Shown here: one piece after another, positions 1 through 9,256 of the stretch
Position numbering within the stretch: the first letter of the stretch is position 1
Layout of the letters: each line of letters begins with the position of its first letter
Source: Bacteroidia bacterium
GTDB taxonomy: Bacteria > Bacteroidota > Bacteroidia > Bacteroidales > Paludibacteraceae
Direction of reading: 5' to 3'
Assembly: GCA_009930305.1 (NCBI GenBank)
Contig: RZYM01000007.1
Coordinates: 31,375-95,374 of the forward strand
DNA length: 64,000 bases
Program-made: the position numbers and the translations under genes
The notes under the pieces: generated by a model
Databases searched by the model: none
What the model was told of the DNA's origin: nothing
Seen by the model: only the letters and a program-made list of their open reading frames with translations

Positions 1-18
1 AATTTAACTATTATAATA

Positions 19-3000
19 ATGAATATAGGATCTATTATAGGGAAGTTGTTTGGCACAAAATCGGAACGAGATTTAAAAGAAATATTGCCGTATGTCGAAA
101 AAATTAAAGTTGTATATCCCACAATTGAAAGATTAAGCAACGATGAGTTACGTGAGCGTACACAAAATATTAGAGCTGAAATTAAAAATAGTGCTGCATC
201 GGAATATGCAAAAATTGAAGAACTAAAAGCAAGCATTGACTCAACTGATTTACAAGATCGTGAAAAATTATATGCCGAAGTAGATAAATTAGAGAATCAA
301 GCATTAGAAAATATTGCAGCTGCTTTAGATAATTTTTTGCCTGAGGTTTTCTCCATTATTAAAGATACGGCAAGACGTTTTAAAGAAAATTCAGATACTG
401 TGGTAACTGCCAATGAATTTGATAAACAGTTGGCTGTAGATAATGATTTTGTTGATATTGACGGCGAGAAAGCAATATATCATAACGAATGGACTGCAGG
501 TGGTAACACTATTAAATGGGATATGGTACATTACGATGTACAGTTGATTGGTGGTGTTGCCCTTCACAAAGGTAAAATTGCTGAAATGACAACCGGTGAA
601 GGTAAAACTTTGGTTGCTACTTTGCCGGTGTTCTTAAATGCTCTTAGCGGAAATGGTGTACATATAGTAACTGTCAATGATTATTTGTCAAAACGTGACT
701 CTGAATGGATGGGGCCTTTATATATGTTTCATGGTTTGAGTGTGGATTGTATTGATAAATATAAACCTAACTCTGACGAAAGACGTAAGGCTTATAATTC
801 GGACATCACCTTTGGTACTAATAACGAATTCGGCTTTGACTATTTGCGCGATAATATGGCATCTTCTCCAAAAGATCTGGTACAAAGAATGCACAATTAT
901 GCAATTGTCGATGAGGTCGACTCTGTATTGATTGATGATGCGCGTACTCCTTTGATTATATCAGGTCCGGTTCCTAAAGGCGAGGATCAATTGTTTGAAG
1001 AGTATCGTCCTAAAGTTGAGAGAATTGTTGCTGCTCAAAAGGCTTTGGCAACGAAATTACTTGCTGATGCAAAACGTGCAATGGCGTCAGAAAACGAGAA
1101 AGAACGCGAACAAGGTGCAATTTATTTGTTCCGTACGTTTAAAGGTTTACCTAAGAATAAACCTCTTATAAAGTTTTTGAGCGAACCGGGTGTAAAGGCT
1201 ACTATGCTTAAAACCGAGGCTGTGTATATGGAACAGAATGACAGGCGTATGCACGAGATTACAGATGATTTGTATTTTGTTATCGATGAACAACATAATA
1301 GCATTGAACTTACTGATAAAGGTATCGACCTTATAACAGGTGATACTGATGATGCTAAATTCTTCGTATTGCCTGATATAGGTTCTGAGTTAGCTGATTT
1401 GGAAAAGGGAAATCTTAACGAAGAAGAAAAACTGTCTCGTAAGGATGCTTTGATGCAAGAATACGCTATAAAGGCTGAACGTGTACATACTGTAAATCAA
1501 TTACTTAAAGCATATACTTTATTTGAGAAAGATGATGAATATGTGGTTATTGATAATAAAGTAATGATTGTTGATGAGCAAACAGGTCGTATTATGGATG
1601 GCCGTCGTTACTCTGATGGTTTGCATCAAGCTATTGAGGCAAAAGAACGTGTTACTGTTGAAGCTGCAACTCAAACTTTCGCAACAATTACATTACAGAA
1701 TTATTTCAGAATGTATCGCAAATTATCAGGTATGACAGGTACTGCCGAAACTGAAGCAGGCGAATTCTGGGATATATATAAACTTGATGTTGTTGTAATT
1801 CCAACAAATAGACCTATTGTTCGTAATGATATGAATGATAGGGTTTATAAAACAAAACGTGTAAAATATAATGCTGTAATTGAAGAGATTGTATCACTGG
1901 TTAATGCAGGTCGTCCTGTATTAGTTGGTACTACTTCGGTTGAAATTTCTGAATTGTTAAGTAAGATGCTTACAATGAGAAAGATTCAGCACAATGTATT
2001 GAATGCTAAGTTACATCAAAAGGAGGCTGAAATTGTAGCTCAGGCCGGTCGTCCGGGAGTTGTTACAATAGCCACAAATATGGCAGGTCGTGGTACCGAT
2101 ATTAAACTTACTCCTGAGGCTAAGGCTGCCGGTGGTTTGGCAATTATTGGTACAGAACGTCACGAAAGTAGACGTATAGACCGTCAGTTACGTGGTCGTT
2201 CAGGTCGTCAAGGTGATCCGGGTTCTTCTGTATTTTATGTGTCTTTTGAAGATACTTTGATGCGTTTGTTCGGCTCTGACAGAATTGTAGGATTGATGGA
2301 CAGAATGGGTTATCAAGAAGAAGACGTAATTGAACACAGCCAGATTTCAAAATCAATTGAAAGAGCTCAGAAGAAAGTTGAAGAGAATAACTTCGGAATA
2401 CGTAAGCGTTTGCTTGAGTATGATGATGTAATGAATTTACAAAGAAATGAGATATATTCTCGTCGTCGCCATGCTTTAATGGGTGAACGTATCGGAATGG
2501 ATATCGTTAATATGTTGTACGAAGGTGTGTCTTCGCTGGTTGATAGTCATGCCGATTCTACAGAATCTGATGACTTTAAAGCCGATTTGTTACGTTGGTT
2601 CTCTATTGATATTAAATTAGATCAAGATGAATTACGCAAGTCTAAGCCCGAGGAATTAACAAATAAGGTTTATGAGGCTGTTATCTCAAACTTCAAGCGT
2701 AAGTCTGATAAAACTGCTGAAATTGCATATCCTGTAATCAAAAAGGTATATGAAACTCAGGGTCAGATGTATCAAAACATCTTGATTCCGTTTACTGATG
2801 GCAAGCTAATGTATAACATTCCTGTAAATTTGAAGGATGCTTATGAGAGCGAAGGTAAATTAGTTGTAAAGGCATTCCAAAAAGCAGTTTTGTTGCATAC
2901 AATTGATGAGGCTTGGAAGGAACATTTACGCGAATTGGATGATCTTCGTCAATCTGTACAGAATGCAAGCTACGAACAAAAAGACCCCTTATTGATTTAT

Positions 3001-3309
3001 AAATTAGAGGCACATGGCTTGTTTATGAAGATGCTTGATTCAATTAATTATAAGGCCACAACGGTGTTGATGCGCGGACAGATACCTGTACATGAAGGAG
3101 ACGAACTTCGTGAAGCTAAGCAAGAGAAAAGACAAGATTACAGCAAATATCAGGCACAAAAATCTGATATAATGAATGCAGGAAAACAAGATACGCGTGA
3201 GCAACAAAAAATTCAACCAGTTCATGTTGAAAAGACGGTAGGTCGTAATGATTTATGTCCTTGCGGTAGCGGCAAAAAATACAAGAATTGTTGCGGTAAA
3301 AACGCTTAA
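19..3309 (+). CDS. secA: Preprotein translocase ATPase SecA
   Basis: This is the motor ATPase that drives unfolded preproteins through the SecYEG channel at the inner membrane. The Walker A motif GEGKT lies near residue 193 and the DEVD Walker B box near residue 298. A conserved helicase-type segment with MAGRGTDI and [14 protein letters not shown] follows. The extreme C-terminus, from about residue 1080, is the zinc-binding SecB/ribosome contact tail [13 protein letters not shown]. At 1096 aa it is longer than the E. coli protein (about 900 aa), as is usual in Bacteroidota, with inserts between the first nucleotide-binding region and the preprotein cross-linking domain. The promoter lies upstream of the window. 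A hairpin terminator follows. Confidence 0.98.
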   Translation: MNIGSIIGKLFGTKSERDLKEILPYVEKIKVVYPTIERLSNDELRERTQNIRAEIKNSAASEYAKIEELKASIDSTDLQDREKLYAEVDKLENQALENIAAALDNFLPEVFSIIKDTARRFKENSDTVVTANEFDKQLAVDNDFVDIDGEKAIYHNEWTAGGNTIKWDMVHYDVQLIGGVALHKGKIAEMTTGEGKTLVATLPVFLNALSGNGVHIVTVNDYLSKRDSEWMGPLYMFHGLSVDCIDKYKPNSDERRKAYNSDITFGTNNEFGFDYLRDNMASSPKDLVQRMHNYAIVDEVDSVLIDDARTPLIISGPVPKGEDQLFEEYRPKVERIVAAQKALATKLLADAKRAMASENEKEREQGAIYLFRTFKGLPKNKPLIKFLSEPGVKATMLKTEAVYMEQNDRRMHEITDDLYFVIDEQHNSIELTDKGIDLITGDTDDAKFFVLPDIGSELADLEKGNLNEEEKLSRKDALMQEYAIKAERVHTVNQLLKAYTLFEKDDEYVVIDNKVMIVDEQTGRIMDGRRYSDGLHQAIEAKERVTVEAATQTFATITLQNYFRMYRKLSGMTGTAETEAGEFWDIYKLDVVVIPTNRPIVRNDMNDRVYKTKRVKYNAVIEEIVSLVNAGRPVLVGTTSVEISELLSKMLTMRKIQHNVLNAKLHQKEAEIVAQAGRPGVVTIATNMAGRGTDIKLTPEAKAAGGLAIIGTERHESRRIDRQLRGRSGRQGDPGSSVFYVSFEDTLMRLFGSDRIVGLMDRMGYQEEDVIEHSQISKSIERAQKKVEENNFGIRKRLLEYDDVMNLQRNEIYSRRRHALMGERIGMDIVNMLYEGVSSLVDSHADSTESDDFKADLLRWFSIDIKLDQDELRKSKPEELTNKVYEAVISNFKRKSDKTAEIAYPVIKKVYETQGQMYQNILIPFTDGKLMYNIPVNLKDAYESEGKLVVKAFQKAVLLHTIDEAWKEHLRELDDLRQSVQNASYEQKDPLLIYKLEAHGLFMKMLDSINYKATTVLMRGQIPVHEGDELREAKQEKRQDYSKYQAQKSDIMNAGKQDTREQQKIQPVHVEKTVGRNDLCPCGSGKKYKNCCGKNA

Positions 3310-3328
3310 GCCAATATCTTAATAATTT

Positions 3329-3370
3329 AATAGGCTGCACATATACTATGATATGGTAGCCTATTTTTTA
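3329..3370 (+). terminator. Terminator after secA
   Basis: AATAGGCT at 3329-3336 pairs with AGCCTATT at 3358-3365. Inside it CATAT and ATATG can also pair. The stem runs into a TTTTTT tract, typical of a rho-independent terminator. It also lies downstream of the convergent GH5 gene. Confidence 0.8.
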
Positions 3371-3388
3371 TTGTGTAAGCTTGTAATT

Positions 3389-4630
3389 TCATTTCACCTT
3401 TAGTTCTAATGCTTTGATGTATTTTGATTCAACTACGCAGTTTTTGAACTTGATATTATTAATGTATTCGTCCATTGCTTTGTTAATTAGTTGTGCATCT
3501 GGTCTGTTTTGACGTATCAGATCAAACGAACTACGATCGCTTTCTGCGTATCGTATAATCAGATTCCAATTTGCAGGTTCTTTTACGTTTACAAAAGATG
3601 ATTCTCCCATTTTTTTGTAAGGCCAATATGTCCAACCGATATTGTTCTCTTCCATAGTTATACGAAAATCGCGCAACCATTCGTATATATTATGTCCTGT
3701 TTCACCCATCCACATAGGCAGGTTTGTGCTATCTCTAAAATCTATAAAACCTTGAATAGCCTCTTTGCTCGTACCACCTTTGTATCTGTGGCAAGAGTAC
3801 ATTATGTTATTGTCAAATTTCCAATCGGTAAATACACTGAAAATACTATTCCATTGTGCACCTCCAAGTATAATGATATGATTTTTATCGATCTTACGTA
3901 TTGCTTTTGTAACTCGTATATAAAGTGGTTCAAGCTTTTTGTTAAGTTCTTCTTCATTATATTTGAAGTAAGTAGCAATAGGCTCGTTCATTAAATCGTA
4001 TCCTAAGATAATTGTCTCATTTTTATAGTGTTCGGCAATTCTCACCCATATATCTACAAATAAATCCTGACATTTAGGCGATTCGAATAACCAAGGGTAG
4101 CCGTAACTATCATCAATATTATCGCCCGTTTGGCCCCCAGGTGCATCATGCATATCTAAAATAAGATAGATTTGTTCTTTTTTACACCAGGCTGTAAGGC
4201 TATCAAGTCGCCTGAATCCTTCGTTCTCGTCATTCAAACCCATATAATCTTCGCGAGTAAATAGTTTATAATGAAAGGGAATACGTATTGTGTTGGCACT
4301 GGTTGATTTAATAAATGCTATATCGCTTTGAGTGATGTAATTATCTTTGAATTTCTGCCAGAACTCAGCAGTCTTTTCCGGGCCTACCATTTCGCAAAAT
4401 GCTTGATTGATGCGTGATACAGAGTTTGCGTTTTTATGAATACCTATGATATATCCTTCGGGATTAAGCCAATGACCTAGATTTGTACCTTTGATGTTGA
4501 GTTTATCACCTGACGGCAATATAATATCCTTACCATCTACACGTGCGAAGTTATTTTTGTTGACTACTGATGAGCATCCTGACATTATTGCAATACAAAT
4601 AATGAGGCATAGTTTTGTGTATTTTTTCAT
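3389..4630 (-). CDS. GH5-type glycoside hydrolase, lipoprotein
   Basis: This is a secreted cellulase-like (glycoside hydrolase family 5) enzyme of 413 aa, likely acting on a beta-glucan or related polysaccharide at the cell envelope. I chose the ATG at 4630 because it gives a clean lipoprotein signal (MKKYTKLCLIICIAIMSGCS with the lipobox Cys at 19); the 20 residues upstream in the open frame are not signal-like. The TIM barrel shows the GH5 acid/base in LMNEP (Glu about 216) and the nucleophile in WMGETG (Glu about 310). DMHDAPGG and the RIPFHY segment also fit the family. It stands alone, not in a polysaccharide utilisation locus with SusC/D genes. The substrate cannot be read from sequence. 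Confidence 0.85.
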   Translation of the reverse strand: MKKYTKLCLIICIAIMSGCSSVVNKNNFARVDGKDIILPSGDKLNIKGTNLGHWLNPEGYIIGIHKNANSVSRINQAFCEMVGPEKTAEFWQKFKDNYITQSDIAFIKSTSANTIRIPFHYKLFTREDYMGLNDENEGFRRLDSLTAWCKKEQIYLILDMHDAPGGQTGDNIDDSYGYPWLFESPKCQDLFVDIWVRIAEHYKNETIILGYDLMNEPIATYFKYNEEELNKKLEPLYIRVTKAIRKIDKNHIIILGGAQWNSIFSVFTDWKFDNNIMYSCHRYKGGTSKEAIQGFIDFRDSTNLPMWMGETGHNIYEWLRDFRITMEENNIGWTYWPYKKMGESSFVNVKEPANWNLIIRYAESDRSSFDLIRQNRPDAQLINKAMDEYINNIKFKNCVVESKYIKALELKVK

Positions 4631-4650
4631 GTGCTTGATTATTATACATG

Positions 4651-4658
4651 CAAATATA
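4651..4658 (-). promoter_or_regulatory. -7 box before the GH5 gene
   Basis: On the minus strand this reads TATATTTG, matching the Bacteroidota -7 element TAnnTTTG. It lies about 20 nt before the chosen ATG at 4630 and supports that start. No clear -33 element is visible. Confidence 0.5.
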
Positions 4659-4764
4659 ACATAATTGATTGATGCACTATGACATTTCAATACGACACAA
4701 ATACAACAACTCTATAAAAGCAGAATGTGTTATGCTTGTAATGTAATAATTGAGCAAAAGTTTG

Positions 4765-4772
4765 TATCTTTG
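4765..4772 (+). promoter_or_regulatory. -7 box before lgt
   Basis: TATCTTTG is a perfect TAnnTTTG -7 element about 20 nt before the lgt ATG. I do not see a well-spaced -33 TTTG. Confidence 0.6.
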
Positions 4773-4792
4773 AAGCCTAAAATATTTTATAT

Positions 4793-5614
4793 ATGAATTT
4801 GTTGTCTGTTATTTGGAATGTTGACCCTATCGCCTTCTCTTTAGGCCCTATAACTGTACGTTGGTATGGTATTATATATGCAACAGGCTTTCTGATAGCT
4901 ATTTGGATTTTGTCTAAAATGTTTAAGAAAGAGGGATGTCCTGATGATTGGTCTGATAAGGTATTTATATACATGGTTTTGGCTGTTATTATAGGTTCTC
5001 GTCTTGGTCACGTATTTTTCTATGATTGGGCGTATTATAGCCAACATCCGTCTGAAATCTTTATGGTTTGGCACGGTGGTTTGGCAAGTCATGGTGGGGC
5101 AATAGCAATAATATTAACAGTTTGGTTATTGTCAAAATATATGACTCGTAAACCTTTTTTGTGGTTGGCCGATCGCTTATTTGTTGTCTGTGCTTTATCT
5201 GCAAGTTTTATTCGTATAGCAAACCTAATGAATTCGGAAATATATGGTTGTGAAACAACACTGCCATGGGGCTTCAAATTCTTACGTGAGTTTCCCGGAT
5301 TGCCGGTAAATTTAGTTCCGGTATGTCATCCTACACAATTATATGAGTCTTTGGCATACTTTATGCTATTTGTATTCTTGATGTGGCTATATTGGAAAAA
5401 AGGAGCTCAAAAACATGAGGGTTTACTTACAGGAATAGGTTTTTCATTCTTATTTACAGCACGCTTTTTTATAGAGTTCATCAAAAACGACCAGTCTGAT
5501 TTTGAGGCCGGTATGATTCTTAACATGGGACAGCTGTTGAGTATACCATTTATTATACTTGGTATATGGCTTATTGTAAGAGTCTATATGAAACGTAAGA
5601 AAGCAACTAAATAG
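4793..5614 (+). CDS. lgt: Prolipoprotein diacylglyceryl transferase
   Basis: Lgt transfers diacylglycerol from phosphatidylglycerol to the lipobox cysteine of prolipoproteins in the inner membrane. The 273-aa protein has about seven hydrophobic segments. It carries the family signature around RIANLMNSEIYG (near residue 142; E. coli has RIGNFINGE), the periplasmic HGGLASHGG motif near residue 98, and the late RFFIEF segment. The start follows a -7 box at a sensible distance. The DUF4834 gene begins 5 nt after the stop and is probably co-transcribed. Several lipoproteins in this window, such as the GH5, GldK-like and Ig-like proteins, would be its substrates. Confidence 0.97.
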   Translation: MNLLSVIWNVDPIAFSLGPITVRWYGIIYATGFLIAIWILSKMFKKEGCPDDWSDKVFIYMVLAVIIGSRLGHVFFYDWAYYSQHPSEIFMVWHGGLASHGGAIAIILTVWLLSKYMTRKPFLWLADRLFVVCALSASFIRIANLMNSEIYGCETTLPWGFKFLREFPGLPVNLVPVCHPTQLYESLAYFMLFVFLMWLYWKKGAQKHEGLLTGIGFSFLFTARFFIEFIKNDQSDFEAGMILNMGQLLSIPFIILGIWLIVRVYMKRKKATK

Positions 5615-5619
5615 ATTTT

Positions 5620-5841
5620 ATGTACATAATTGGTCTTATATTTTTCTTTTTGTTGGCATTTGTACTTATAATAGGTGTGTCAATTTTAAGTTTCTTGCGA
5701 AATGTTTTCAAAGGCGGCAAACGCCATAATTCTAATACATCATCATCTTCTTCTTCTGAAGATCGTATGGCTAGTGAATATCTAAAAAAGAAATTAGATA
5801 AAAACAAAGCTGAAGACATTGATTACGAAGAGGTGAAATAA
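5620..5841 (+). CDS. DUF4834-like small membrane protein
   Basis: This 73-aa protein has a single N-terminal transmembrane helix (residues 2-27), a short basic stretch, a six-serine run near residue 45, and a charged C-terminal tail. It resembles the Bacteroidota DUF4834 family, whose function I do not know. It sits 5 nt after lgt on the same strand, so co-transcription is likely. The ORF is short but is supported by its position, its composition and the strong hairpin right after it. Confidence 0.65.
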   Translation: MYIIGLIFFFLLAFVLIIGVSILSFLRNVFKGGKRHNSNTSSSSSSEDRMASEYLKKKLDKNKAEDIDYEEVK

Positions 5842-5857
5842 ATTCAAAAAAACGATA

Positions 5858-5906
5858 AATAAGAGAATAGCGTGTAACTCAATGAGTTGCACGCTATTCT
5901 CTTATT
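5858..5906. terminator. Long bidirectional hairpin terminator
   Basis: The arms at 5858-5880 and 5884-5906 pair over 23 positions, with one G-T wobble, around a 3-nt loop. It lies between convergent genes (lgt-DUF4834 on plus, an ATPase on minus). There is no long U tract on either side, but the stem is exceptionally stable. Confidence 0.75.
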
Positions 5907-5933
5907 CCTTATTAATTACTGATTAAAAGTTAT

Positions 5934-7226
5934 TTAGTCTTTTAAACAAGCTATTGGGATAATCTTTACACCATCTTGGCGAGTATACGCCATTTGACCA
6001 CCAGTAAGTATTATTAAAAGGTCTGGCTCTCGTAATGGAACTTGTTTTTCTTCTTTATTATGTATTTGAATTAATTGTTTTAACTCTTTTAGGTGCTCTG
6101 CTCCATCTTCAATTTCTTTGCTACCTAATTTACACTCTATTAGTGCATATCTGCCATTAGACAAATGAAGTACTAAATCAGCCTCAAGTCCATACCGATC
6201 TCGATAATAAGAAATATGACTATTGAAATCTGGATTATAAGATCTTAAGTCACGTACACACATTTGTTCAAAAATAAACCCAAACGTTTTTAATTGTGTC
6301 ATAAGTGCATCAGGCGAAAGCCCTAATGTAGCAACGGCTATTGATGGGTCAACAAATGATCGTTTAAATCCACTTCTTATGGCAGTTTTACTTCGTATTG
6401 CAGGACACCATGCAGGAATGTTATCTATGACGAACAGACGAGTTAATGCGTCTACATAATCTTCAAATGTGGGCTTTGTACAACTGACCTCACCAGAAGC
6501 TACAATATCTTCCATTATTGATGAATTTTTTGATAATGTAGATATGTTTCGAGAATATGAACGCAGGATTTGTCTTGTTAAAAACTCATCACGCTTAATA
6601 TTATCAATTCTAGATATATCTTCTTTACAAACAGTATCTACATAGTTCTGTGCTATCAACAATTGTGCTTTGGGTGACTTAATGTTAATACTTGCAGGCC
6701 ATCCACCGCGACAAGCAGAAAAAATTAAATCTTCAATCTTCATATCAGAAGTTATCCCATCAATATCAAGATTGGTATTATTAAAAAGTTCTAGTAAAGA
6801 TATTTTCCCATTAGATTCATTTGATTCATATAAACTCATAGGAAGCATTTTCATACGGCTTATACGACCTGTTCCCGAATGCATTATTTTATTTTTATTC
6901 ACAGCATTAGAACCTGTGAGGATAAATTGACCAACAGCTTGTCTATTATCAACCATTGTTCGCACTGCATCCCACAATACTGGGGCATCTTGCCATTCAT
7001 CAATTAATCGTGGAGTCTTTCCTAATAAAAGAAGTGACGGTTTAGATTCAACTGTTGCAAGGTACTCACTACTCATATCAGGGTCTTGCATTTTTATAAC
7101 ACTCTTAGCCTGTTGTTCGGCAGTTGTAGTTTTTCCGCACCATTTAGGACCTTCAATAAGAACTGCACCGAAAGCCTCAAGTCTTTCAGAGAGAATATTG
7201 TCTGATATTCTTTTAAGATAACTCAT
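5934..7226 (-). CDS. AAA ATPase with DUF4143 C-terminal domain
   Basis: This 430-aa protein is of the AAA_14/DUF4143 type. An N-terminal P-loop (GPKWCGKTTT, residues 26-35) is followed by a Walker B-like LIDEWQD near 115 and a sensor-like LTGSNA near 144. The C-terminal DUF4143 half is nuclease-fold-like, with ALIECKLG near 366. Such proteins are abundant and patchily distributed in Bacteroidota and archaea. Their role is unknown; some proposals place them in mobile or defence contexts. The gene stands alone behind its own promoter and a set of three direct repeats. A second, divergent family member lies at 26223-27428. Function is not assignable beyond ATPase. Confidence 0.85.
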   Translation of the reverse strand: MSYLKRISDNILSERLEAFGAVLIEGPKWCGKTTTAEQQAKSVIKMQDPDMSSEYLATVESKPSLLLLGKTPRLIDEWQDAPVLWDAVRTMVDNRQAVGQFILTGSNAVNKNKIMHSGTGRISRMKMLPMSLYESNESNGKISLLELFNNTNLDIDGITSDMKIEDLIFSACRGGWPASINIKSPKAQLLIAQNYVDTVCKEDISRIDNIKRDEFLTRQILRSYSRNISTLSKNSSIMEDIVASGEVSCTKPTFEDYVDALTRLFVIDNIPAWCPAIRSKTAIRSGFKRSFVDPSIAVATLGLSPDALMTQLKTFGFIFEQMCVRDLRSYNPDFNSHISYYRDRYGLEADLVLHLSNGRYALIECKLGSKEIEDGAEHLKELKQLIQIHNKEEKQVPLREPDLLIILTGGQMAYTRQDGVKIIPIACLKD

Positions 7227-7246
7227 AATACTTATTATTTATGTCA

Positions 7247-7277
7247 CAAAATTAATATTAATTCTTCTAAAAACAAA
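7247..7277 (-). promoter_or_regulatory. Promoter of the first AAA/DUF4143 ATPase
   Basis: On the minus strand TTTG (7277-7274) is followed after 19 nt by TAATTTTG (7254-7247), a full match to the Bacteroidota promoter. The ATG at 7226 lies about 20 nt downstream. Three direct repeats begin 5 bp upstream of the -33 box. Confidence 0.7.
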
Positions 7278-7281
7278 GATA

Positions 7282-7343
7282 TTTTCCTTTTTTGTGGTGT
7301 TTTGTTTTCCTTTTTTGTGGCATTTCATTTTCCTTTTTTGTGG
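7282..7343 (-). repeat. Three 16-bp direct repeats at 23-bp spacing
   Basis: TTTTCCTTTTTTGTGG (plus strand) occurs at 7282-7297, 7305-7320 and 7328-7343, identical each time, with 7-nt non-identical spacers. The array abuts the -33 box of the ATPase promoter. Position and regular spacing suggest a protein-binding control site. Confidence 0.85.
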
Positions 7344-7444
7344 TGTAGAGAATGTCAAATTGTATTAGACACGAAAAGTTGACACAAAAAATGATTTTGA
7401 TTATATATGTGGTAGCCTTTAGTAAATAAATTCTGTAACCTGTT

Positions 7445-7487
7445 AATTCACTAGTGTCAAATAAATTTATTTGAACATTAGTGAATT
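7445..7487. terminator. Hairpin at the 3' end of the AlbA_2 gene
   Basis: AATTCACTA (7445-7453) pairs with TAGTGAATT (7479-7487). The stem continues inward, with one bulge, into the palindrome TCAAATAAATTTATTTGA (7457-7474). The stop codon of the minus-strand gene (7478-7480) lies inside the right arm. No U tract follows, so this is a probable terminator or 3' stabiliser. Confidence 0.5.
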
Positions 7488-9256
7488 GCTATATATTGTT
7501 GCGTAGGAGCTGTTTTACTCTCTGATAAAGTCATTTGAAGATAATTTCCTAATAGAGGGTTAATATATTCTTTTTTCATCCTATATCTATCCGAGTACCC
7601 CATATAAGTAGCAATTTCTTGTAACGTACGTGGTTCTTGACAGTACAATATAATTTTGTTTATTAACTCTTTTTTCTTCCTATCCCTTGACTCTACTCCT
7701 TGACTTTTACTCCTTGACTCTACTCCTTGACTTTTACTCCTTGACTCTACTCCTTGAATATAATCGTAGTTTATAGTGTAAGTTGTCCATCTACCTTTAT
7801 TAGTAGAAATTAATAAATCTCTGTAAACCAACGAATAGAGCAACTTGCCAACTTCCAAGGGGTTTTTGTCTAGAAGAAGTTGAATATAGTAGTTTGATAC
7901 ACTATCCTCCATAATAGCAGTGGCTAATATAAGTTGTTCTTCCTTCTGTAAGTTGATATAAGAATTTCCAAATAGTTTTTTAAGATTATTGCTACACTCT
8001 TCGGTAATAAACGACTCCATAGAAAGGGTCAATTCTACCAAATGTAAATCAGTCTTTTCTATTAAAATAGGTTTTCTCCAATTTTCTTTTTTCCATGCTG
8101 ATAAAATAGTTGGGAATCCAGAGCCAATATTGTCTCCAAATCCTATCATTCTCAACATGGCTTGCATATTTGGATTGCGAGCTTTGGAATGACCTCCTGC
8201 ATAAATCTCCATTATAGGGAGTTTTAAGGAACCGGGATTTGAGAAGACAAAACAATCATTTCTTTTCTCTATTTTAAGGATTCCAGTCATCATATAATCA
8301 CTATGGATTATTAAATTAGTTAGTGCCTCGCGAACAGCTTTGTGTACTGGAGTATCGTCTACACGTTCCATACCTTCCAATCGGAATGGTCGCTTTATAT
8401 CATTAACCAATTTAGATTGTACACGTGTAAAAAAGTTATAGAGATTATTTTCCCAGCGACCATCATATGTTAAACGATCACTCCAACGGCTATCTGGTTG
8501 TAAGTTTGTTAAATCAAGATAGTCCATACGTATATTATCAAAACGCTCACGAATAGGTAAACCTTTGCCAAACATTAATAGTCCAGCTAAGGTTAATCCC
8601 TCTCTGCTAGTATTTCTATCAATAACATATCCACCCATATTGATGAGAAATTCTTTGTCATTATAATCATTCCACACGTGGTCTTGATTTGCTGTGCGAA
8701 ATCTATTGCGATATGCGTTTAAAGTGTTTTTATCAATATCATCCATTGTGAAATTTTCCATTAAAACTCCATCATTGCCACTATCATTGGCATCGCGAAT
8801 CATTGCTTTTACATCATCTTCTGTACAATGGTAGTCTCCTTCATAATTTCGTTTGAAAGAGCCATTCATCATGTTATCATTTATATAAATTGGGCGCTGG
8901 CGATAGTCAGCTTGAGGAACTTTTATATACAATAAAGTATGTCCTTCATAAACGACTTCATCAACATCCTCATCTGTGAGGATATTTCTATTTACTTTGT
9001 TGCTATTCAAGGTGTCAAAAAAATCCTTTTTCATTTTCTTGGGATTTTTAACGCCTGTTATATAAAATCGCTTGTCAAAATTTATTTCTTTTAAGTTTTC
9101 AGTAATGCCTAAAAGGATTGTTCCACCAATAGTATTAGCAAAAGACGAGTAGGTTTCCCACACTGATTTGGGAATAGAGTCTTCTGCTTTTTTGCATTCA
9201 AACGTAATACGTTCTCCGACTTGTAACAATGCTTTAATATCGTTATTATCTATCAT
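7478..9256 (-). CDS. Schlafen-AlbA_2 / RecG-like C-terminal protein
   Basis: This 592-aa protein has an N-terminal AlbA_2 (Schlafen-type) domain, seen in residues 15-55 with FECKKAE and NTIGGTILLGI. A RecG-like GHKL/HATPase_c_4 domain follows, with EALTNLIIHSDY and SNPG near 310-345. Next comes a tandem peptide repeat of the 9-residue unit SQGVESRSK (about residues 500-525), then a C-terminal winged-helix-like segment. These proteins are common in accessory regions and are usually annotated as transcriptional regulators or ATP-binding proteins; none has a firm function here. It is monocistronic. A decayed XRE regulator gene lies about 90 bp upstream in the same orientation and may once have been its partner. 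Confidence 0.8.
   Translation of the reverse strand: MIDNNDIKALLQVGERITFECKKAEDSIPKSVWETYSSFANTIGGTILLGITENLKEINFDKRFYITGVKNPKKMKKDFFDTLNSNKVNRNILTDEDVDEVVYEGHTLLYIKVPQADYRQRPIYINDNMMNGSFKRNYEGDYHCTEDDVKAMIRDANDSGNDGVLMENFTMDDIDKNTLNAYRNRFRTANQDHVWNDYNDKEFLINMGGYVIDRNTSREGLTLAGLLMFGKGLPIRERFDNIRMDYLDLTNLQPDSRWSDRLTYDGRWENNLYNFFTRVQSKLVNDIKRPFRLEGMERVDDTPVHKAVREALTNLIIHSDYMMTGILKIEKRNDCFVFSNPGSLKLPIMEIYAGGHSKARNPNMQAMLRMIGFGDNIGSGFPTILSAWKKENWRKPILIEKTDLHLVELTLSMESFITEECSNNLKKLFGNSYINLQKEEQLILATAIMEDSVSNYYIQLLLDKNPLEVGKLLYSLVYRDLLISTNKGRWTTYTINYDYIQGVESRSKSQGVESRSKSQGVESRDRKKKELINKIILYCQEPRTLQEIATYMGYSDRYRMKKEYINPLLGNYLQMTLSESKTAPTQQYIAIH
7685..7757 (-). repeat. 27-bp in-frame tandem repeat in the AlbA_2 gene
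   Basis: The unit begins at 7685, 7712 and 7739, giving about 2.7 copies. Each unit consists of a 13-bp and a 14-bp sub-unit both starting CCTTGACT. It encodes SQGVESRSK repeats. Because 27 is a multiple of 3, copy-number change would keep the frame. Confidence 0.9.

Noticed and set aside
7282..7343. Three 16-bp repeats as a short CRISPR or replication origin
   Set aside because: Spacers are only 7 bp, no cas, rep or dnaA genes are near, and the position at a promoter fits an operator better.
7685..7757. Repeat array as a possible CRISPR
   Set aside because: The copies are tandem without unique spacers, are in frame within a coding region, and no cas genes are near.
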